Shown here: positions 24,898 to 33,682 of the stretch, in pieces
Position numbering within the stretch: position 1 is the stretch's first letter
How the letters are laid out: every line of letters begins with the position of its first letter
Source of the DNA: Collinsella sp. 4_8_47FAA
Lineage (GTDB): Bacteria; Actinomycetota; Coriobacteriia; Coriobacteriales; Coriobacteriaceae
Assembly (NCBI RefSeq): GCF_000763055.1
Contig: NZ_KN214135.1
Coordinates: forward strand, 514,290 to 578,289
DNA: 64,000 nucleotides
Direction of reading: 5' to 3'
Made by a program: the position numbers and the translations under genes
Notes under the pieces: generated by a model
The model's input: the letters and a program-made list of their open reading frames with translations, nothing else
What the model was told of the DNA's origin: nothing
Databases searched by the model: none

Positions 24898-25890
24898 CTA
24901 GCTATTGAGCTTGTTAATGTCGTCGTCGGTGATAGTGCCCTCCTGGCTGGACGATTTATCCTCGGAGGTTGTACCCTCGCTGCTCGAATCGGAGGATGCA
25001 GACTCGCTGGATCCGGTGTCGGTCGGCTGCACGTCGGCGCCCGAGACCGTCTTGGTGGTGAGGTCATAGGGCATCGTGCCGTACCAGATGGAGTGGACCG
25101 CCTCGAGCGTGCCATCGACCGTGATACCGTCGAGGGCATCGCTCACGGCACGGCATAGCTCATCGTTGGCCGCGAGGCCCGCGACGCCGAGCGTCGAGGG
25201 TGTCTCGAGCGCGCCGACGTAAGAGATCTGGCTCATCAGGCGCGCAAGGTAGCCGCCGGCCGTGGAATCGCAAATCACGTAGTCTATCTCGCCGGACTCG
25301 AGCGCCTCAAAGCACTCGTTGATGTTGGAGAAGGTCTTTTGGTTGGCCGTGATGCTCTGCTTGGCGAGCGCTTCCTGCGAGGCCGAAGAGGTCTGAACGC
25401 CCAGGGTAGCGGTGTTAAGCGTTTCGGTGGAAACGCTCAGCGACTCGCCATCGCTCGTCTTTCCGAACACTGCCGCAGCGTCGTACAGGCAAGTACCAAG
25501 CGTGCTGATGTCACCATCCGTGGAATTGATGTCACCAATGAAGATGTCGGCCTTTTTGTCACCAAGCGCGGAATCGGCAGAAGACGCATCGACGAAGGCA
25601 ACCTTAAGGCCCATGCGGCTTGCAAGGGCGCGGGCAGCGTCGACCGCGTAGCCCGTGAGGTTGCCATCGGCGCCCTGCATGGCCTGCGGGGCATCGGAGG
25701 TATCGAGGGCAACCGTCAGGGTGCCGGGAGTGACCAGGGCATCGTCCGACACCGCAGGGGTGACGGTCTCGCGCTCGATCTGGTCAATCGTGGGTGTCGT
25801 GAACGTGGACAGCGGATTGAACGCGCATCCGCTCAAGCCCAATACGGCAATGACCGCCGCGGTCCCAGCACCTAACCGAGCCGCGTGCAT
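24898..25890 (-). CDS. Extracellular solute-binding lipoprotein (amino-acid type)
   Basis: A lipoprotein of about 330 residues. The signal peptide ends in the lipobox LSGC near residue 22. A family-3 solute-binding domain follows: LTVALDTSDAPQAM, GNLTGYAVDAARALASRMG, KADIFIGDI, and IDYVICDSTAGGYL. A Ser/Glu/Thr-rich, disordered C-terminal tail of about 45 residues is unusual. ATG at 25890 (MHAARLG) follows GAGGGG; ATG at 25908 (MVRGSL) is an alternative. No ABC permease or ATPase gene adjoins, so it may serve a transporter encoded elsewhere or act as a sensor. Confidence 0.82.
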   Translation of the reverse strand: MHAARLGAGTAAVIAVLGLSGCAFNPLSTFTTPTIDQIERETVTPAVSDDALVTPGTLTVALDTSDAPQAMQGADGNLTGYAVDAARALASRMGLKVAFVDASSADSALGDKKADIFIGDINSTDGDISTLGTCLYDAAAVFGKTSDGESLSVSTETLNTATLGVQTSSASQEALAKQSITANQKTFSNINECFEALESGEIDYVICDSTAGGYLARLMSQISYVGALETPSTLGVAGLAANDELCRAVSDALDGITVDGTLEAVHSIWYGTMPYDLTTKTVSGADVQPTDTGSSESASSDSSSEGTTSEDKSSSQEGTITDDDINKLNS

Positions 25891-25908
25891 CAAGCTGCCC
25901 CTCACCAT

Positions 25909-26336
25909 GTCCACTACCCTGCCTTCTGTGTCGTATACAATCCGTGCGTTGCGCGGAATAACGGGTTGTTCCCACCAGCTGACCTGGTATTTGACCCCAC
26001 ACTTGCGCACCGGGGTGTTTGCTCGGGAGGCCGTAGCCACCTTCACGACTGGCCCGCTCGCCCGCGAGGCGGTATTGCCCCAAAGAAAGTAGAACGGACG
26101 GTGCGGCTTACATCTAGGACGCGCCATGATCGCGCCGCGCGCACGCGGTCGCTTACGTGGATCCCTTTGACCGCGTCTGTCTTGGACTAGGATGGACATT
26201 TTGTCCGTCCGCAACCACAGCCTGGCAGGAACGTAGCGCATTATAGCTAAGTTCAAGCTAAAGTTTAAGGTTAGGGGCGTCATTCGCACCGTGAGCACAG
26301 ATTTTGCAGGTCGGAGCGGACTATTCGTGCCCCCAT
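25909..26336. other. Intergenic stretch with no recognised gene
   Basis: The solute-binding frame stays open leftward from 26298, but the extra 130 residues are Arg/Pro-rich, have no ribosome site and would precede a signal peptide, so I treat them as non-coding. I see no RNA or repeat here; promoter elements are not obvious. Confidence 0.5.
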
Positions 26337-26340
26337 GAAG

Positions 26341-26392
26341 CCCGGAGCTCCTCTACGGGGAGCTCCGGGGCACCCGTCTCAGGGTGCCGTGG
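26341..26392. repeat. Two adjacent strong hairpins
   Basis: CCCGGAGCTCC pairs with GGAGCTCCGGG (26341-26369). GGCACCC then pairs with GGGTGCC (26370-26387). There is no T run. They abut the left end of the inverted-repeat element at 26391; a hairpin is also next to the related element at 42415. Confidence 0.6.
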
Positions 26393-26605
26393 CCAAAAAA
26401 TAGCAAATATGAGTACTGTTACCAATTTAGTAGCAGACAATTTTGGCCTCTCGGACAGATTTTGCGCTCAGTGTCGCCAACCTGATGCTTAGTTATTCTA
26501 CATTTGTTTATTATCTTCTTACTTTACGACGCCTCCGAGTCCTAAATTCCTTGATTTTGCTGTTACTGATTTAGTGACAGTACTCATATTTGCCATATTT
26601 TGGCC
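26391..26605. repeat. 215-bp element with about 45-bp imperfect terminal inverted repeats
   Basis: The left end reads GGCCAAAAAATAGCAAATAT then GAGTACTGTTACC; the complement of the right end reads GGCCAAAATATGGCAAATAT then GAGTACTGTCACT. Most bases match over about 45 bp. No ORF of note is inside. A related element, with the same GAGTACTGTTACC block, is at 42415-42648. Together they define a non-coding repeat family resembling a MITE. Confidence 0.65.
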
Positions 26606-26640
26606 AGGGCATATGATTAACCCCCTATTTTCGACGCGAA

Positions 26641-27750
26641 TTAGACCGGCTTAAGCCCAAAACACGCCCGCAGCGTGTTAAGCAACGCCTCTTGCTTCTT
26701 CCTGCGGGCATCGACACGATTCCGGTACCGCTTTCGCATACGCTGGTGGATGCGCCATGCGAGCGCTTCCATCGCTTGCATGTCGCAGAGCATTTCGTTG
26801 TTGACCGTCGCGACCTCGATTCCCATAGTAATCAAGCCCGTGTTGCGTTTTTCATCATGGATACGTCCCCTCCGGGAGGAATGGCCCAGCTCACCGTTGT
26901 ATTCCAGGTCAAACCGGGCTGTTTCCTGATACGCATCGCAAACTGCATGCGGCATCCCCGAGATTGACTGCGCGCGGTCATCGAACTCGATCTTGTAGTC
27001 GGTCTTAAAGGGACCGCAGGCAAATCCGCCATATGAAAACGGAAGCGAAAACAGTGCGAGCATGATGCACTCCATGGGTGAGCGCAAGTTTTCCGACAGA
27101 TAGGGACACAGGCGCAGCAGTTGTTTGGCCACATTCCCCTTGCATGCCGCAAGGTAATCTGCCAGGCGATCGGGCGTCAGCACCGGCTCGACTTCAAAGT
27201 AGCCCACGTCTGCCGGTTGATCCTTGTCCTTTGCAAGTCTATTCGCAACAGGCGAGGTGTAGGGAGGCAGATACTTCCCGCGATCGCTTAGTGAAATCTT
27301 GGAACACAGTTCCTGGGCCAGTGCAAACGCCTGGATACAGCCGACCTCGCGGGCGACGGCAACACAAAGGGCCTCGGGAGATAGGCTGTACACCCCCGGT
27401 TCCACCTCTAGAATCGAGCCGACAGGCAACCCGGAACACACGGACCAGCCCACGCCAGGCATGCGTCGGCGCTGCGCCGCAGATCCCACCAGCAAGCACA
27501 GATCTTCTTGCACCTCGCCGCTTTTGGCTCCAATTCGCACCAGGTCGGGAAGATAGATATCCTCGGTCGAAGGCGATGACGTACACAGCACGCGGCGCTC
27601 TTCATCGGGATTGAGGTCCTTCCAGCCGATGTAGCCCATCTGCCGGCGCTCGGCTCGAATCATACGCAACGCCGAGGTGCCCGTCAGGATCACGGAAGCC
27701 GCTAGCTGCTCTTTTGTCGGTTTGTTGCACTGCCTGATTGTTACCGCCAC
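26641..27750 (-). CDS. Uncharacterised protein with a PD-(D/E)XK-nuclease-like C-terminal segment
   Basis: About 369 residues, no named family. The segment about 285-330 reads ARFDLEYNGELGHSS, then HDEKRNTGLITMGIEVATV. This resembles the EY-G-H...D..R...L...G..V pattern of DUF559/Vsr-like restriction-endonuclease folds. The N-terminal half has no clear motif. The GTG at 27750 is favoured by AGGGGTG six bases upstream; the TTG at 27768 would overlap comF. Host-encoded nuclease or transcriptional regulator are both possible. It follows comF directly, so is probably cotranscribed. Confidence 0.65.
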   Translation of the reverse strand: MAVTIRQCNKPTKEQLAASVILTGTSALRMIRAERRQMGYIGWKDLNPDEERRVLCTSSPSTEDIYLPDLVRIGAKSGEVQEDLCLLVGSAAQRRRMPGVGWSVCSGLPVGSILEVEPGVYSLSPEALCVAVAREVGCIQAFALAQELCSKISLSDRGKYLPPYTSPVANRLAKDKDQPADVGYFEVEPVLTPDRLADYLAACKGNVAKQLLRLCPYLSENLRSPMECIMLALFSLPFSYGGFACGPFKTDYKIEFDDRAQSISGMPHAVCDAYQETARFDLEYNGELGHSSRRGRIHDEKRNTGLITMGIEVATVNNEMLCDMQAMEALAWRIHQRMRKRYRNRVDARRKKQEALLNTLRACFGLKPV

Positions 27751-27761
27751 ACGAATCACCC

Positions 27762-28568
27762 CTACCAAACGCGTGCGATAGCGAGGCCATCAACAGCCGC
27801 GGCACCAGCGCGCTTGAGCTCCGCCGAAGCCGCTGCCATCGTCGCACCCGTGGTGATAACGTCGTCGATAAGCAGCAGGCGGCGGCCCCGCACGTCCTCA
27901 ACGGTCTCGTACATGCCTCGGGCGCGTTCACGGCGTTCTTCACGACCGAGTTCACGCTGGTCGCCATGGCCGTACTTAACGAGGGCGTCGAGCAGCGGAA
28001 CACCCGACAGCTCGCAAAATGGGCGCGCGATGGCTTCCATATGATCGAAGCCGCGTCGCCGAAACGCCGCCGCCGTCGCGGGCACAAACACCACTGCATC
28101 GGCGCCGGACAACACACCGCCCAAGCGTTCGGGTGCCGCAACCTGGGCATGTAAGGCGGTGTCGTATAGCAGCTCTGCCAGATACGACGCCAGGCGTCGC
28201 TCGCCCGCGTCTTTGTACGCTTTAATGATCCGCGGCAGCGGATGCGTGTAAACGGCACATGCCAGGCACCGGTCGAGAGCTTCGGCCATCGCCGAGGACG
28301 TACCCTCGACCGAGCACTCGGTGCACAGCAAGTCTCCAAACGGGGCGCCGCATCGAGTGCAGCTATGCCGCGGGTCGATGAGCGCGAGCGCGGCCAGGCA
28401 GTCTTGGCAAATAAGCGCACCGGCGCGCTCGCAGCCGGCACATCGCGTGGGCGACAACGCCTCAAGCGCCTCGTGCGCCGCCCGCTCGGCAAACGGTAGC
28501 AATTCATCCGCAAACGGTAGGATGTCGGCACCTTGCAGGCATCCCAACACATTCAAATGTCTCTTCAC
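27762..28568 (-). CDS. comF: ComF-family phosphoribosyltransferase-like protein
   Basis: A 268-residue ComF/GntX protein. Two zinc-binding CxxC pairs lie near the N-terminus (RCAGCERAG, ICQDC; then CTRCGAPFG, CTEC). The C-terminal PRPP-binding motif is LLLIDDVITTGATM. ComF is needed for DNA uptake in competent bacteria, though its reaction is unknown. Here it follows ricT at a short distance and shares an operon with the uncharacterised gene downstream. No other competence gene is in the window. Confidence 0.88.
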   Translation of the reverse strand: MKRHLNVLGCLQGADILPFADELLPFAERAAHEALEALSPTRCAGCERAGALICQDCLAALALIDPRHSCTRCGAPFGDLLCTECSVEGTSSAMAEALDRCLACAVYTHPLPRIIKAYKDAGERRLASYLAELLYDTALHAQVAAPERLGGVLSGADAVVFVPATAAAFRRRGFDHMEAIARPFCELSGVPLLDALVKYGHGDQRELGREERRERARGMYETVEDVRGRRLLLIDDVITTGATMAAASAELKRAGAAAVDGLAIARVW

Positions 28569-28571
28569 GAC

Positions 28572-28607
28572 ACAACCCTCCCTACGCTCGGTCGCAGGGA
28601 GGGTTGT
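28572..28607. repeat. Hairpin between ricT and comF
   Basis: ACAACCCTCCCT (28572-28583) pairs with AGGGAGGGTTGT (28596-28607). There is no T run on either strand, so it may be an attenuator or a processing site rather than a full terminator. Confidence 0.5.
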
Positions 28608-28670
28608 TGATTCAGCGTCATGGTACCCCGACGCGTTTGGGGTCAGGCAGGTTAAATCCGTTTGCGTGCA

Positions 28671-30371
28671 CTATTCGCCGGTGGGCGGTTGCGGTGCGGA
28701 CGAGTTTTGGGTCGAGCCCTCACCGCCATCTTGACGCGACTTGCGGGAACGACGACGGCGACGGCGCTTCTGGCCCTGGTCGGCCGAACCCTCGCCACCA
28801 CGATCTTCGCGCGACTCGCGTTCGTCGCGAGCAGCGCCGCGCGCGGCCTTGGCAGCCGCCCCTCCGCCATCTCCAGGGCGACGGCGCGTGACCTTGACCT
28901 CGCCATCCGAGACCTGATCGGCCACGGAGGGCACCGAGGGCTTTTGCTGCGTGCCCGAGGAATGGCGACGACGCGGACGCGGGGCGCGCTCGTCATCGTT
29001 GCGCTGCTTGCCACCCTTGTCGGCAGGCGTATCGGAACCCGAACCACCCTTGGGGGCGGCACCGGCTTCGCGAGCGGCTGCGGCGCGGAAGGCGTCCTCG
29101 CGCTCCTCGCTCGACAAATGACGGCGGCGACGGCGCGTGGGATTCATGCCACCGCCGCGGTTTTGCTGCTGAGGCTGCTGAGCCTCACGCTCGCGGGGAG
29201 AATTCTTGCCTGCGGGAGCAGCCTCGCCGGCATCGCCCGAACCCGAGCGCTTGCGGCGACGACGTCCACCGGCAGCCTCCTCAGCCTCGGGCGCCTCGGC
29301 CTTGCCGCGACCCTTACCGCGGCCGCGACCCTCGCCCTGGCTCTGACCGGCACGGGTATCGGCGTCCGCATCGCGACGGCGGCGCTTGGGCATCGACGTG
29401 CCGGCCAGACGGTCGGCGCTCGACAGGCCATCGCCCACGTCGACGCCGTTCTCGCGGTCGAGCTCCATAAGCGCCAGGCGCATCTCGGGCGACTCGATAC
29501 GCTCGAGCACATCGCGCGTCACGCAGTCGGGACGGCAGTTGCAGCCCTGCTCGGCAGCCTTCTTTTTGCAGCCCTCGGAGCAGGTCATGTCGGCCAGGTT
29601 GACCTTAAAGACTTTGCCGTTCTCCAGGCGCAACACCAGCTGCTCACGCGGCGTGTCATATTCCTGGATGCGCGCCTTGCCAAGCGGCGTATCGATAAGC
29701 GTCTTCTTTTTGGGCGCGCGGCTCTTAAAGTCCTTGTACGCCTCGAACTCGTAGCGCAGGCAGCACATCAGGCGGCCGCAGACGCCGCTAATTTTGGACG
29801 AGTTGAGCGGCAGGTCCTGCTCTTTTGCCATGCGGATCGAAACCGGCTCAAACTGTCCGCCAAAGCGCGTGCAACAGAGCTCCTGGCCGCACTGGGCATA
29901 GCCGCCCACCAGGCGGGTCTCGTCGCGCACACCGATCTGGCGCATGTCGACGCGAATGTGCAGCGTCGAGGACAGGTCCTTGACGAGCTGACGGAAATCG
30001 ACGCGCTCCTCGGCCGCAAAGTAGAACACGGCCTTCTCGCCGCCAAACAGGTACTCGACGCCGACCGGCTTCATCTCGAGGTCGAGTTCCTTGACCAGAC
30101 GGCGGAAGTCGACCATGGCCTCGTCACCCTGGATAGCCAGGTCATCGGCAAGCTGCAGGTCGATGTCGCTCGCTACGCGCAACACGGGCTTGAGCGGCTG
30201 ACCGATTTCGTCGAGCGGCACCTCGAAGGGATCGGCCGTGACCAGGCCGATCTCGGTTCCGCGCTCGGTAGAACAAATGGCATAATCGGCCTCGAGGATA
30301 TCCAGATCCTGTGGGTCGAACCACAGGTCGCGCGAGGCGTAGGTAAACTTAACGGGTACGACTAACGGCAT
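28671..30371 (-). CDS. ricT: RicT (PSP1/YaaT) with a long basic disordered C-terminal tail
   Basis: Residues 1 to about 290 are a PSP1-domain RicT protein. It has the FGGEKAVFYFAAEERVDFR motif (kept here as FYFAAEERVDFR), GGYAQCGQELCCTRF and GVCGRLMCCLRYE, with the Cys cluster that binds FeS clusters in RicT. A Cys-rich stretch (CSEGCKKKAAEQGCNCRPDC) follows. The last 230-270 residues are low-complexity, rich in Arg, Gly, Glu and Ser, a likely RNA-binding tail absent from Bacillus RicT. RicT acts with RNase Y in mRNA processing. The start overlaps the holB end by 10 bp, so they are cotranslated. Confidence 0.9.
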   Translation of the reverse strand: MPLVVPVKFTYASRDLWFDPQDLDILEADYAICSTERGTEIGLVTADPFEVPLDEIGQPLKPVLRVASDIDLQLADDLAIQGDEAMVDFRRLVKELDLEMKPVGVEYLFGGEKAVFYFAAEERVDFRQLVKDLSSTLHIRVDMRQIGVRDETRLVGGYAQCGQELCCTRFGGQFEPVSIRMAKEQDLPLNSSKISGVCGRLMCCLRYEFEAYKDFKSRAPKKKTLIDTPLGKARIQEYDTPREQLVLRLENGKVFKVNLADMTCSEGCKKKAAEQGCNCRPDCVTRDVLERIESPEMRLALMELDRENGVDVGDGLSSADRLAGTSMPKRRRRDADADTRAGQSQGEGRGRGKGRGKAEAPEAEEAAGGRRRRKRSGSGDAGEAAPAGKNSPREREAQQPQQQNRGGGMNPTRRRRRHLSSEEREDAFRAAAAREAGAAPKGGSGSDTPADKGGKQRNDDERAPRPRRRHSSGTQQKPSVPSVADQVSDGEVKVTRRRPGDGGGAAAKAARGAARDERESREDRGGEGSADQGQKRRRRRRSRKSRQDGGEGSTQNSSAPQPPTGE

Positions 30372-31489
30372 TTCAGTGCCTTCCTGATATCGAACAGCAT
30401 GACCTCGATGGCCAGCTGGGGAGTAACGTTTCTGGCGATGTTGCGCTCAGCGGTGGCAACCGCCTCGAGCGCCTGGGTGGCACCCGCAACATTCGTCGCC
30501 GCGGCAAGCCGCCCGATCGTGTCGCGCACGTCCTCGTTCACAACGTCTGCCGCCTCATCCTGAAGCGTCAGCAGCACGTCGCGCATGAGCGTCCGCGCGC
30601 TCGCCAGCGCTTCCATGATACCCGAACGCTCGCGCGCGTTGAGTTCGCGCTTGTTGCGGTCCTCAAGCTGCTTCAATGCTCCACGCGACAGGTAGTCGGC
30701 ATTTTGCTCGAGCACCTTTTCCTGCGTGGACTTGACCTCGGCGAGCGGCGCCTTGACGGCGACGATGAGCGACTTAGCGCGACTGAGCACATCGGCCTCG
30801 TCGGCGGCGATGAGCGAGTCGATGGCACGGACCATCTGGCGACGGGCGTCCTGGCGCTCGGCGCTCTTAAGGAACTCGATGCCACGCGTAGGGCTTCCCG
30901 CCACGGCGACGGCCATGCGGCAGCGCGCGGGATCCTGACCGGTGGCGCGGCTCACGGCCTGCGCGGCCACAGTGGGCGACACCAGCCGAAACGGCACGCA
31001 CTGGCAGCGGCTCACGATGGTGGGCAGCATCACGTCGGCCGAGGTGCCCAACAGGATGAACATGACACCCTCGGGCGGTTCCTCGAGCGTTTTGAGCAGC
31101 GCGTTGGCGGTGTTGGCGCGCAGCTGCTCGGCACGGTCGATGATGTAGACCTTTGCCTTGGCGCGGATGGGCGCCAAGGGCACGTCGTCGAGCAGCTCGC
31201 GGGTCTGCGCGATGAGGTAGCCCGTAGCGCTTTCGGGGGTGTAATAATGCACGTCGGGGTGCGTATGGCGCGCGACGCGCACGCAGCTGTCGCACGAACC
31301 ACAGCCGTCCCGCTCGCACAGGAATGCCTGGGCAAGCGCCCATGCGGCGTCGAGCTTACCGGCCCCGGGCGCGCCCAAGAACAGGTAGGCGTGCGATGCG
31401 CGGCCGCTTGCGATGGCGTTGGTCAGAAAGTCGCGCACGCGTTCCTGGGTGTCGAGCTTGGCCAGCAGGCTTGTCTGCGCGGGGGCCAT
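30362..31489 (-). CDS. holB: DNA polymerase III delta' subunit
   Basis: A 375-residue clamp-loader subunit. The P-loop is FLGAPGAGKLDAAWA, where the usual GKT/S is GKL, as expected for a non-hydrolysing delta'. The zinc module has four cysteines (CERDGCGSCDSC). KVYIIDRAEQL and LLKTLEEPPEG are Walker B and sensor regions. ATG at 31489 follows AGGAGG. It lies between tmk and ricT in the order found in many Gram-positive bacteria. Confidence 0.9.
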   Translation of the reverse strand: MAPAQTSLLAKLDTQERVRDFLTNAIASGRASHAYLFLGAPGAGKLDAAWALAQAFLCERDGCGSCDSCVRVARHTHPDVHYYTPESATGYLIAQTRELLDDVPLAPIRAKAKVYIIDRAEQLRANTANALLKTLEEPPEGVMFILLGTSADVMLPTIVSRCQCVPFRLVSPTVAAQAVSRATGQDPARCRMAVAVAGSPTRGIEFLKSAERQDARRQMVRAIDSLIAADEADVLSRAKSLIVAVKAPLAEVKSTQEKVLEQNADYLSRGALKQLEDRNKRELNARERSGIMEALASARTLMRDVLLTLQDEAADVVNEDVRDTIGRLAAATNVAGATQALEAVATAERNIARNVTPQLAIEVMLFDIRKALKCR

Positions 31490-31490
31490 G

Positions 31491-32174
31491 TTACTCAGCC
31501 TCCTGGGCAAGCGCGGCGGCGACGGCATCTTGGGGAATGTCGAGACCGTGCGCGCGAACCAGCTCGACCGTTTGCGTGAAGACGTCTGCGATCGACGCAG
31601 TGGCGTCGATGAGCTTTACGCGGGCGGGCTCCTCGGCAGCAATGGCACAAAATCCCCGATAGACGCGCTCCTGGAAAGCCATGCCCTTGGCCTCCATGCG
31701 ATCGGCCACACCACGGGCCGCCATGCGCAGCGCCGCCTGCTCGGGCGTGATGTGATAGACGAGCGTGAGCGCCGGATGCGTACCGGCGACAGCCAGGTTG
31801 TTGGCATCGCGCACCATCTGACGGTCGAGGCCATCGGCAAACGCCTGGTAGCAGGTCGTGGAATCGTAGAAACGGTCGCATAGGACCACCTTGCCGGCAG
31901 CGAGGGCGGGAGCTATGACCTCGTGCACCAGCTGGGCACGCGCTGCCTCGTAGAGCAGCAGCTCGCAGGTGTCGCCCATCGCCGTATTGGCGGGGTCGAG
32001 CAGCAGGGCGCGAATCTTTTCGCTGATGGCGGTGCCGCCCGGCTCGCGCAGAGTTACGACCTGATAGCCAGCGAGGTCGAGCGCGCGGGCCAGCAGGCGC
32101 GCCTGCGTGGACTTGCCGGCGCCATCGACGCCCTCGAGCGTGATAAAGCTATGTTGAGCGGGCTCAGAAGCCAT
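31491..32174 (-). CDS. tmk: Thymidylate kinase
   Basis: Phosphorylates dTMP to dTDP. The 227-residue protein has the P-loop FITLEGVDGAGKSTQ, the DR(F/Y) motif LCDRFYDSTTCYQAF and a lid with AARGVADRMEAKG. ATG at 32174 (MASEPAQ) follows AAGGGG; the longer frame to 32210 has no ribosome site. It is the first gene of the tmk-holB-ricT set, transcribed from the repeat-rich gap at 32.2-32.4 kb. Confidence 0.93.
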   Translation of the reverse strand: MASEPAQHSFITLEGVDGAGKSTQARLLARALDLAGYQVVTLREPGGTAISEKIRALLLDPANTAMGDTCELLLYEAARAQLVHEVIAPALAAGKVVLCDRFYDSTTCYQAFADGLDRQMVRDANNLAVAGTHPALTLVYHITPEQAALRMAARGVADRMEAKGMAFQERVYRGFCAIAAEEPARVKLIDATASIADVFTQTVELVRAHGLDIPQDAVAAALAQEAE

Positions 32175-32262
32175 GGGCGCATCCCCTTCCCACAAGGCGC
32201 GAAAGTGCAAGTTATAGCAACCAAGCCATGATACCCCAGCGTCCGGCGCACCCCAAATCCCA

Positions 32263-32352
32263 CCTAGTCATTGGGGACGTTCTTAAATGACTAGGCGACA
32301 GTTAGGAACGTTCCTAAAGTGCCGGCCGAAGAGGAATGTCCCTAACTGCCGA
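32263..32352. repeat. Two short palindromic repeats
   Basis: CCTAGTCATT ... AATGACTAGG (32263-32295) is followed by CAGTTAGGAACGTTCC ... TCCCTAACTG (32299-32351). The first type recurs at 42204-42236. The second recurs at 34748-34805 and as a half copy at 63291-63310. Confidence 0.75.
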
Positions 32353-32361
32353 CCCTCTAAG

Positions 32362-32424
32362 TTGCGGTGAAATAGGGACTAGATACGCCTTCTAACAGCA
32401 AATACAATCCCTATTTCACCGCAA
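32362..32424. repeat. 17-bp perfect inverted repeat before the beta-lactamase-like gene end
   Basis: TTGCGGTGAAATAGGGA (32362-32378) and its exact complement (32408-32424) flank a 29-bp loop. The right arm ends two bases before the last codon region of the leftward gene, so it may serve as its terminator, though a T run is lacking. Confidence 0.65.
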
Positions 32425-32425
32425 G

Positions 32426-33499
32426 TTAGGAGTGGGCGCGGGCGTTGATGGCGAAGGAAATGTCGCGCTCGAGGGCTAGGGCCTGCTCGCGTTCGAGGTC
32501 CTGGGTGAGGATTGCCAGCACGTAAGGGCGCTCGGCGTAGACGATTGCGGCATCGTGCTGAGCATTCGCCAGACTGCCCGTTTTGTGCGCGACCAAAACG
32601 CCGCCGGGAACGCCCTCGACAATACCGCGTGCGTCTTCCTGCGCCAGCAGATATCCGCGCGCTCGCTCGCACAGCTCGGGCGTCGCGATTGTCCCCGCCG
32701 CCAGTCGCTGCAACACGACCGCAGCATCACGGGCGCTCGTATAGTTCTCGTGACCCTGTGCCTGGGCCTCGGCATCCATCATCAGGCGAGCAAGCACGGT
32801 CTGGGTCAGCCCCAATGCGGCACACGTTTCGTTGACCGTATCCATGCCCAGTCTGCCGATAACAAGGTTCGCTGCCACGTTATCGCTCTGGGCGATCATA
32901 GCGTGCAGCAGCTCGTCAATACTGTACGACACACCCGCGCCGCGCGACTGAATGTTGCCGCTGCCACCCACGATATCCTGTTGCGTTACCGTTATCTGCT
33001 CGTCGAGGGACAGCTCGCCCGCCGTCACGGCCTCGAGCGCACAAGCGAGAATGGGAAGCTTGATGATGCTTGCCGCCACACGTCGCGCGTCCGGCGCCAC
33101 AGCGACTTCACCATCGAGCGACGCGAACGTTTGTGGATCAAGCGCCACAGCATAGACCGAAGTAGACCCACTATACGGCTCGGCAAGGGCTTCGATATCT
33201 TGCTGAATGGCAGCGATCCAAGAAGCCCGGGAAACAGCTTCCGCCTTTTGAGCGGACGGATGATTCGCTTTTCGTTTGGCAGGGGCAACGGAGCCCCCAG
33301 CCTCGTTGCGGCGCGCGGCACAGCCGCCGAAACTCATCACCGAGGCAAGCGCTCCGGTCAACATCCCGGCACAAAACACTCGACGCGAGCAATCGCGCGC
33401 AGCGAGGGGCGCATCCCCCGGCGGGAACCGGAACGCCTCCGTGTTATCGCCGCCACCCCGACCTTGCTCGCCGCAGTACACAGACTCACTCCCCACCAT
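32426..33499 (-). CDS. Class A beta-lactamase-like serine hydrolase, Tat-type lipoprotein
   Basis: A 357-residue exported protein. Ser144-I-I-Lys147 (SIIK) is the acylation motif. Ser205-Asp206-Asn207 (SDN) and KTG in AHKTGSL are also present, with a Glu in the omega-loop region (MMDAEAQAQG). The N-terminal region has twin arginines (CSRRVFCAGML) and a lipobox-like SFGGC at about residue 60, suggesting a Tat-exported lipoprotein; tatA and tatC lie at 38.6-40 kb. The start is uncertain, because ATG at 33499 has a weak ribosome site and a 35-residue leader before the arginines. A cell-wall peptidase is the alternative to a true beta-lactamase. Confidence 0.82.
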   Translation of the reverse strand: MVGSESVYCGEQGRGGGDNTEAFRFPPGDAPLAARDCSRRVFCAGMLTGALASVMSFGGCAARRNEAGGSVAPAKRKANHPSAQKAEAVSRASWIAAIQQDIEALAEPYSGSTSVYAVALDPQTFASLDGEVAVAPDARRVAASIIKLPILACALEAVTAGELSLDEQITVTQQDIVGGSGNIQSRGAGVSYSIDELLHAMIAQSDNVAANLVIGRLGMDTVNETCAALGLTQTVLARLMMDAEAQAQGHENYTSARDAAVVLQRLAAGTIATPELCERARGYLLAQEDARGIVEGVPGGVLVAHKTGSLANAQHDAAIVYAERPYVLAILTQDLEREQALALERDISFAINARAHS

Positions 33500-33682
33500 C
33501 GCATTCTACCGAGCCGTCGATAAACAGCCGCGCCGGACACCCAGCGCGCCGCACTCATTGTGACGCATGCGACAGGGCTTGTGCGGCGCGACTATCCTCA
33601 CACAACCAGTTGGGCCGGCGCGGCCCAACCGCACCTGAACCACCTTATAATCTAGCCAACACATCGAATGGAAGGAACCATC

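Noticed and set aside
25909..26298. Upstream extension of the solute-binding lipoprotein frame
   Set aside because: The extra 130 residues would place a signal peptide in mid-protein, and no ribosome site is visible.
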